Source: Symbiodinium natans (taxonomy: Eukaryota; Sar; Dinophyceae; Suessiales; Symbiodiniaceae). Taken from it: a stretch of 64,000 bases of DNA. Shown one piece after another: positions 60,414 through 64,000 of this stretch (position 1 is its first letter; each line of letters opens with the position of its first letter). The stretch lies in contig CAJNDS010000225.1 in NCBI GenBank assembly GCA_905221605.1, positions 204,001-268,000 on the forward strand. The letters are read 5' to 3'. A program made the translations under genes and the position numbers. The notes beneath the pieces are model-generated. The model did not search any database. It was given only the letters and a program-made list of their open reading frames with translations, and was not told the DNA's origin.

Positions 60414-63400
60414 AACCTTATTCTGCATTGTTGTTGCGGCGTGTCTTGCTTGGGCTTCTGTTCTTATGTGATCTGGGGCGTATGTGACCATGTAGGCTGA
60501 AGCTAAGGAAACAGGTGGAGCACATAAAGCACCATGGACGCACAGGGAGAGTTCCACGACGCTTTTGCTTCCACAAGCCCGCAATCTTGACCAAGCCGTT
60601 CAGGCACCACGTGGCGAAATACATGGCGGAAACTGACAACATGAAGTGCCTTGCTCTGGGAGGGTTTAGTCATGTGATGGTCTGACCTCGGAGCCGAGGG
60701 CTTCTGCTCAAAAAACAGTGAGCCTCTCCATTTCAGGTCGCTTCTCCGTGAACTTCTGAATGGCATGCATCGAATGGAGTCAGGCAAGCGTTGGTGAGCT
60801 TCGCCTCAGTAGCTTAGGCTGGAACTACTTTACCTTCAGTCACAGACCACGTGTCAGGTGTGAACTCTATGTCCTCAGTGGCTTGGGTGCCCAGCGGGCA
60901 CAGTGACAATAACCGTCCCGTTGGCTGCACATAGTTGTGCCGATTCAGCACGTTAACAGCAAAGCGGTTCGCATCCCGGAGCCAGCTCCAGGGGTAGTTG
61001 AGCCCTAGCTAAACTCCGAAGCTCCCCTGCACAGACAGCTTCATCGCTGCACCCTTCGGATACTCGGACTACGCGATGACTCGTGGGCCACCTCCTGGTT
61101 GGGGCCGCTGGGACTTCTGAAAACTTATGGGGGTATTCGGGGTATATTCGGGGTATATTCAGGGTATTCGGGTTCCGAACTTGGGGTCCGCGTAATGAAA
61201 ATGTTTGGAAATGTAGGTGTGGAAGTGAAGATGTTGCCAAGCCCCATCATGCCTTCCCTTGCCGAAGCTTCAGCATCGCCGTTCGACTAAAGGCCCATGA
61301 GGGTCCTTTGGGTGTGAAGCGCGGACTGGAAAACCGCGTGGCGCATCGTCGTCTCACTGCAGTGATAGCGATCTTTCAAGCTGTCAGTAGGTCTCAGGCT
61401 TGCGTCAGGCAGTGTGTCGGTGTGTGTTCACACTAGTCAGGGCGGGATGAACAGGCTCAAAATGGCTCAAACAATCATTCACTTGCTTCAATCTTTTGCA
61501 AACTTCGCCGTTGTGCAAGGCGGCGGGATGTTCGACTCTAACAGGGAGACGCGGAGAGATGGCACTGAGAGTGCCCTTGAATTGGTCAGATTTCGGACTG
61601 TGCAGTTGGTTGTGTCAAGGTTGGTGCTTCGAGTCTCTTCAGCTTAAGGGTTGCAGTGTCATCAGCTTGATTCTCATGATCGCAGCCTTTCTGGATTGTT
61701 CCCCTTGTGACTTTTTTCGTTGGGCCAGGTAAGACCTCAGTGATGGTCGGGGAAGCATGCAGTGGTTGGTTGAATCCGCAGGCGCCGACTCCTCGTCCTC
61801 TGCGCCGTCTTCTCCCACTCCGAAGAAGAAAAGACTCCAAGCGAGCATTTGCGTTCATGCATTCCGGCAGGCTGCCGAGTGCTTCCACATGGGTTGCATT
61901 CCCTATAAGGCCGCAAATCCGGTCCCTGTACGTCTTTTCGTTGCAAAGTCGCTAAGTGAGAAGGAAGTTTTGAGACAAGCGTGTGGCCATCTTGCCGAGC
62001 AGTGCCCTTTGGGCACGAAGCACGAAATTCTCACTTTCAAGTTTCGTTTTCCTTGTCTCTCAGAGTCAAACCCAAACCCTGCCGTGCGGTATTGTCCAGC
62101 AGCTATGCTTTTTGTGAACAAGAATCGCTCCCGTTATCGCCTTTTGCCTCAACTGCAACCACCTAAGTAACTTAGACGTAACTTGAAGGAAGGGATTACT
62201 GTAGCTGGCCGTGTAAGTTCGTTGAGGAGAGTAGCGACCTAGCTACCTTCGTTCCACACTTCCTCAGTGGACTTACACGCCTATTCGTACGTCCAATTGT
62301 TAACTCATTAAGGTCTTAGCACTGCGAAGTACTCAGCAGGCTGTTGCCTCCCATCCTTTGTACAACAATGCGGACGAGGTGAGTTTAAAATTGTGGTTCC
62401 CCTGTTCCCATGTGGAGACGTGTTAACTTTCATGAAAACTGAGTGTTTCATGCTCCTCGGGGCAATTCTGAATGAAGGGGCGCATGCCGGGTGGGAGAGC
62501 GTCGGGACCCTCTGTCGTGCCATTACGCAGTGCAGGCATCAGGGCTAGCCGGACCGCAGGATGTTGGTATGCCTTGGCATGGTGCTACAGTAAGTCAACT
62601 CTGTCAGTTTCCAAGGAAATTCCATATCGGCGAAGGCTCGGGTCCCAGATGGCTTAGTGCCTGGCATTCTTTGAGGATCTGCATGCGACTTTTGCTTGCG
62701 GTGCCCTGAGAGTGACGTGGGTACCTAAAGCGTAGCTGTTGATGCGATCAACTGAGATTGCTGACCTGGCCAGGCCACAGAGCTCGCACGGAAGCTGGCG
62801 CCAGAGACCTGGGGTCGAGGCGCCTTTTGACAGCTTGGAAAGGTATTGAAACCCTGGAAACATCCGGAAACGCATGGTGGCCAGAGATGCAACCTGTGCC
62901 ACAGGTTCCGCTGACTCAGGCACCTGCACCACTTGCAGCATGGGTCTGATGCTTTTTGTCTGCCGACCTGAGAGACACGATGGCAGACCAACAGGTGCAG
63001 ACTCTGTCGATGCATAGTGCGTTCTTGGCAGGTCAGCCAGATGAGGCTGCCCCGGCTTGGGCTGCCTGGTCGAGTGTTATCGAGGGCTGCAAATGGTTGC
63101 CGACACATGTCGCCGATGCCAAGCAGACCACGAACACCAATTCCGTCATATGACTGTGATCTCTGTTGCCCAGGCGAATGAGTTGATACGCGACGTGCAG
63201 TCATTGCGTGCCTGACTAAGCAGCACAGTTCGCCTGACTGTGCAAGATGGCACTTATGTACACAGGTCAATTGCTGTTTGCCGTTTGAACCCCGCAGCAA
63301 CATTCACTTGTGCGTTCTGCTTGGTGCCGTGGAGCTCGAGGCTCCATTACGCAGAACGTCGTGTGCAGGGCCCTGTCAGAGCTTCAAGTCCGCCTTCCAT

Positions 63401-64000
63401 CAGCAAGGCGAGCAGAAACGGGCAGAGACTGGAAGAAGCGAGTATCTCTTCCCATTTGATTGTGCATCTACAGTGTTGACTCCAGAGCAGTTGTCAGTAG
63501 TTGGCAGCATCATGCAGGGTGGCGGGGGGCGTCAGCTCCAATGCAGGCCGGGCACTCTTTTGCCTTTTAAGGCCGGCCAGGCGGCCAACGGCCCCCAAAA
63601 GGCCCCACAAGCAATCCCATGAGCCAAGGCGACCACTGCAGCACCTTCGAGTCCACAAGTAGCTTGAAGGCGGGGGTGCAGCGGGGTGCATCTGGGTGCA
63701 CCGGGGTGCGTCGCTGCGGTGAATCGCTCGACGCACTTCTACAGCAGCAGTGTATGAGAATTGCTTGTAGCGGAAATAGCAGTCCAATAGCGGGCAATAT
63801 GCTCCGGATTCCTGGTAGCGAAAGCCAAGGACCCGATGCTCGAAGAGCTGGGGGCTGCTCTACCAAGTGTTCATGCAAAAGGAGGCACGCAAGTGTTCAA
63901 CATCGGAGAACATCCCACTTGGCCCTGTACTTGGAGTTTTACTAGATATTACTTCTCCATCTCCCATCTCTTCACCCCTGAGCCGCTGGTGACTGAAGAG
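60414..64000. other. Host DNA, no gene assigned
   Basis: A short basic segment at about 60,495-60,520 (KLRKQVEH) may be one more channel exon. Beyond that there are only short frames and a small gggtatattc repeat at 61,128-61,168. Nothing else can be supported. Confidence 0.45.

Overview
The window has two contrasting parts. Two GC-moderate flanks (1-20,301 and 41,385-64,000) have no long open frames and many simple repeats. Between them lies a very AT-rich, densely coding block (20,302-41,384). The flanks look like dinoflagellate nuclear DNA, most plausibly from the Symbiodiniaceae/Suessiales. Recognisable proteins occur only as chains of tiny exons, several exon joins use GC or GA donors, and acceptors are typically AG followed by G. 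Three host genes can be followed this way: an AGC-like serine/threonine kinase (about 11.5-14.0 kb), a secreted or ER disulfide-isomerase-like protein with the PWCGHC active site (about 17.8-19.3 kb), and a voltage-gated cation channel with C-terminal EF-hands (about 55.1-60.4 kb). A possible EF-hand exon lies near 47.1 kb.

The central 21.08 kb block is a nearly intact integrated virus of the Polinton-like virus (PLV)/virophage type. It has roughly 460-480 bp terminal inverted repeats beginning AGTTAGCGATAGGGACG and a 5-bp flanking duplication (TCCCT). Its genes are a double-jelly-roll-type major capsid protein, a candidate penton/minor capsid protein, an A32-like packaging ATPase, a DDE (rve) integrase, a 1306-residue replication protein (divergent DNA polymerase B-like region, superfamily 1 helicase and a C-terminal zinc/HNH-like module), a fibre with an S74 self-cleaving chaperone, a lipase-like hydrolase, a GIY-YIG nuclease and about a dozen small proteins. 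Structural genes occupy the left and middle and replication genes the right.

Three upstream sequence classes fit this layout. Most structural and accessory genes carry a TCTA core in AT-rich sequence 10-25 nt before the ATG, reminiscent of the mavirus/CroV late promoter. Replication-side genes share a hairpin plus TTCTAAAGAAAAAA cassette. Genes near both ends carry AAAAGTTTTAAAAGTTTT blocks.

The most unusual observation is a family of five GC-rich, approximately 30-nt double-hairpin insertions bounded by GAC, scattered in this AT-rich viral genome. Three sit in frame inside genes (567-aa virion-like protein, DUF5754-like protein, integrase). One 32-nt copy frameshifts the DUF5754-like gene. 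One is intergenic. They look like a miniature, protein-coding-tolerant palindromic mobile element.

The flanks also contain a perfect 52-bp palindrome, an inverted repeat built around an SSU-rRNA 3'-end sequence, a G-run tandem repeat family present at two distant sites, an inverted-repeat-bounded 1.46 kb repeat block, a degenerate array of about 213 bp units, and a LINE-like 3' fragment in AT microsatellite DNA inside a channel intron.
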